The position numbers and the translations under genes were made by a program. This document shows positions 40,450-41,657 of a stretch of 41,657 nt of DNA, in pieces. This DNA comes from DASPOF01 sp035626155 (GTDB taxonomy: Bacteria > Desulfobacterota > Binatia > Binatales > Binataceae): contig DASPOF010000053.1 of the NCBI GenBank assembly GCA_035626155.1, positions 1 to 41,657 of the forward strand, in the 5' to 3' direction. Numbering within the stretch: the stretch's first letter is position 1; every line of letters begins with the position of its first letter. The notes beneath the pieces were generated by a model. The model saw only the letters and a program-made list of their open reading frames with translations. It did not search any database and was not told where the DNA came from.

Positions 40450-41346
40450 TCAGGCGCCCTTCTTCAGCGCTGGTGGCGGCGCGACGTCATCCGCCCATCG
40501 AATCTTGTGATAGTCGAAGCGCATGTTCTCGATGATATTGAACTTGATGATTTCGAAATAGGGGGAAATATCGAAGTCGCGCGGCGTGACGAGCGTGGGC
40601 GAAACCGGCTGCAGCACTCCGTACTCACGCGCCCCCTGCTTCGCACCCACCGGCCAAAGCCGCAACCGCCCGGTGCGGCCGGATTCGTCGGGCAACTGCG
40701 CGAAGCGCGGAATAATCGGGAACTTCACCCGCCCGAAGCATTCCGCAATCAGGCTCGAGCAGATGACGCGCGTCGGCTCCCCGCTCCCGAACTGGAGCGC
40801 CTGGCGCCGCAACCGGCGCGGCACGAAGCTCACCGGAAGGAAGAAGCGCGCGAGATCGATGATGTTCTTGATGTCGTAGGTAAGCCCTACGCTGCCGAGG
40901 GCTTCGGAAAGCACCTCCGAGAGATCCGCCGCGGACAAATTATACGGCCGGCACACGCGGATGTTGTATTCGCGGTACTTGCTGAGCGGCGACAGCACCA
41001 CGCCGCTGTCGACCAGCGCCTCCACTATCAGCCACTCGGCATCTTCGCCGAACTTCTCGACGTACTCCGCGCGTCGCGAGGGGTCACGCTTGAGCGGCTC
41101 ATCGCCGACGAACAACGCCGAGTGAGACCATGAACTCTGCGTCAGGTACTTGATGCACTCGCTGATGCGCTCGTTGCCTTCGACCAGGACGACATCGCCC
41201 TTGCGGATGTGCCGCTTGAGGCTGGCAAGGTCATTGGGGATCTGAAGTTGGTAGCTCTTCAGCGGCTTGGTCAGCAGCCGGACTGCGAAGTTGGAAATCT
41301 TCTGCTGCAGCCACGTTATCGGATTCAACTTTCGCCCCTCAGCCAT
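40450..41346 (-). CDS. YiiX/YebB-like NlpC/P60-clan (permuted papain fold) hydrolase
   Basis: 298-aa protein of the permuted papain-like group (PF05708 type). The histidine site comes first, RKGDVVLVEGNERISECIKY then SSWSHSALFVGD (His75), then WLIVEALVDSGVV, and last the cysteine site in PTRVICSSLIAECF (Cys196), the circularly permuted order. GLTYDIKNIIDLARFF is also typical. Such enzymes cleave amide or ester bonds in peptides, peptidoglycan or lipids. I prefer ATG 41346; an in-frame ATG at 41394 would lie almost at the predicted transcription start. The first 30 residues contain an amphipathic basic helix that may touch the membrane. Confidence 0.82.
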   Translation of the reverse strand: MAEGRKLNPITWLQQKISNFAVRLLTKPLKSYQLQIPNDLASLKRHIRKGDVVLVEGNERISECIKYLTQSSWSHSALFVGDEPLKRDPSRRAEYVEKFGEDAEWLIVEALVDSGVVLSPLSKYREYNIRVCRPYNLSAADLSEVLSEALGSVGLTYDIKNIIDLARFFLPVSFVPRRLRRQALQFGSGEPTRVICSSLIAECFGRVKFPIIPRFAQLPDESGRTGRLRLWPVGAKQGAREYGVLQPVSPTLVTPRDFDISPYFEIIKFNIIENMRFDYHKIRWADDVAPPPALKKGA

Positions 41347-41401
41347 CGCGAGGTTTCGAACCACTGGCGCAGCGCGCCGGTTCGATCGCCCCATCTGATC
41401 G

Positions 41402-41431
41402 AATATAGGGATGAAAACCGCGACAAAACAA
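41402..41431 (-). promoter_or_regulatory. Candidate promoter for the YiiX-like gene
   Basis: On the minus strand TTGTTT (41431-41426) and TATATT (41407-41402, five of six) are 18 bp apart. The predicted start near 41395 favours the ATG at 41346 over that at 41394. Confidence 0.45.
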
Positions 41432-41567
41432 GCCAGGGCTTGAAAAAGCGGGGGCAGCGCGACATAGGCGCCAGCCCCTCGAGCGCTTCTCGATTGAACT
41501 TCGAACTCACGAACGGGTCGAGGGACCCAGGCCGCCGGCTATCTCTGGCCGGGCCGGGGGGCGGCGG

Positions 41568-41657
41568 TCAGGCCGCGGCCTGAGCGCTAATCACTCGCGG
41601 GACCGATGATTCAACAGGAGTGTAGCGCAAGAGCGTGTAGGTGCCGGGACGGTCATC
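41568..41657 (-). CDS. C-terminal end of a gene cut by the window edge
   Basis: On the minus strand an open frame enters from the edge and stops at 41568-41570 (TGA), leaving 29 residues. The visible part includes DDRPGTYTLLRYTPVESS and ends in SAQAAA. It has the codon bias of the neighbourhood, but it is too short to assign. It is probably a separate gene upstream of the YiiX-like one. Confidence 0.5.
   Translation of the reverse strand, partial: DDRPGTYTLLRYTPVESSVPRVISAQAAA

Overview
This is a GC-rich (roughly 60-65%) stretch of a Gram-negative-type bacterial chromosome with small gaps and mixed strands. Gene content includes three tandem acyl-CoA dehydrogenases, crotonase, acyl-CoA carboxylase subunits, KorAB, nitronate monooxygenase, PduO-type adenosyltransferase and a DprE1/DprE2-like pair. 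It points to an uncultured, lipid-metabolising soil or sediment lineage such as Candidatus Binatota or a neighbour of Desulfobacterota or Acidobacteriota. That placement is inference from gene content only. No rRNA, tRNA or CRISPR array was seen.

Layout. 1-3050: two translationally coupled membrane proteins (one cut by the window edge, one YfhO-like), preceded by a 536-bp leader with a three-arm palindromic element. 3587-6078: crotonase, alpha/beta hydrolase, glyoxalase I and an orphan UPF0175 antitoxin-like protein. 6268-10370: three acyl-CoA dehydrogenases, a possible fourth N-terminal relic, and two terminators sharing the same stem. 10415-13957: a large secreted Asp-box beta-propeller protein with a Thr/Pro/Ala linker. 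14220-19175: biotinyl-domain protein, two tandem MFS transporters and a carboxyltransferase. 19285-21451: DprE1/DprE2-like epimerase pair, ending at a 210-bp MITE-like element.

21744-27797 is the most interesting part. It is a compact plus-strand cluster: PF14907-type nucleotidyltransferase, secreted 618-aa protein, an easily missed 55-aa peptide, Sec11/SipW-like S26 peptidase, HprK-like kinase, PqqD-like recognition protein and a radical SAM/SPASM enzyme. From the peptide's coupled position onward the genes abut or overlap. The peptide has a YxxPxF leader motif, a two-cysteine tail and a C-terminal serine. I read it as a RiPP (ribosomally made, post-translationally modified peptide) pathway. 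It combines the kinase and nucleotidyltransferase tailoring pair known from some lasso-peptide clusters with a radical-SAM maturase, and it lacks lasso cyclase genes.

27812-35138 (minus strand): KorAB with its own promoter and terminator; then, upstream, rhodanese, PduO adenosyltransferase, metallo-beta-lactamase-fold hydrolase, LigA and acylphosphatase. 35424-41657: nitronate monooxygenase, nitroreductase, a 921-aa protein joining an extracytoplasmic domain to a MOP-type flippase, a small unknown protein, a YiiX-like papain-fold protein and the tail of a gene cut by the window edge.
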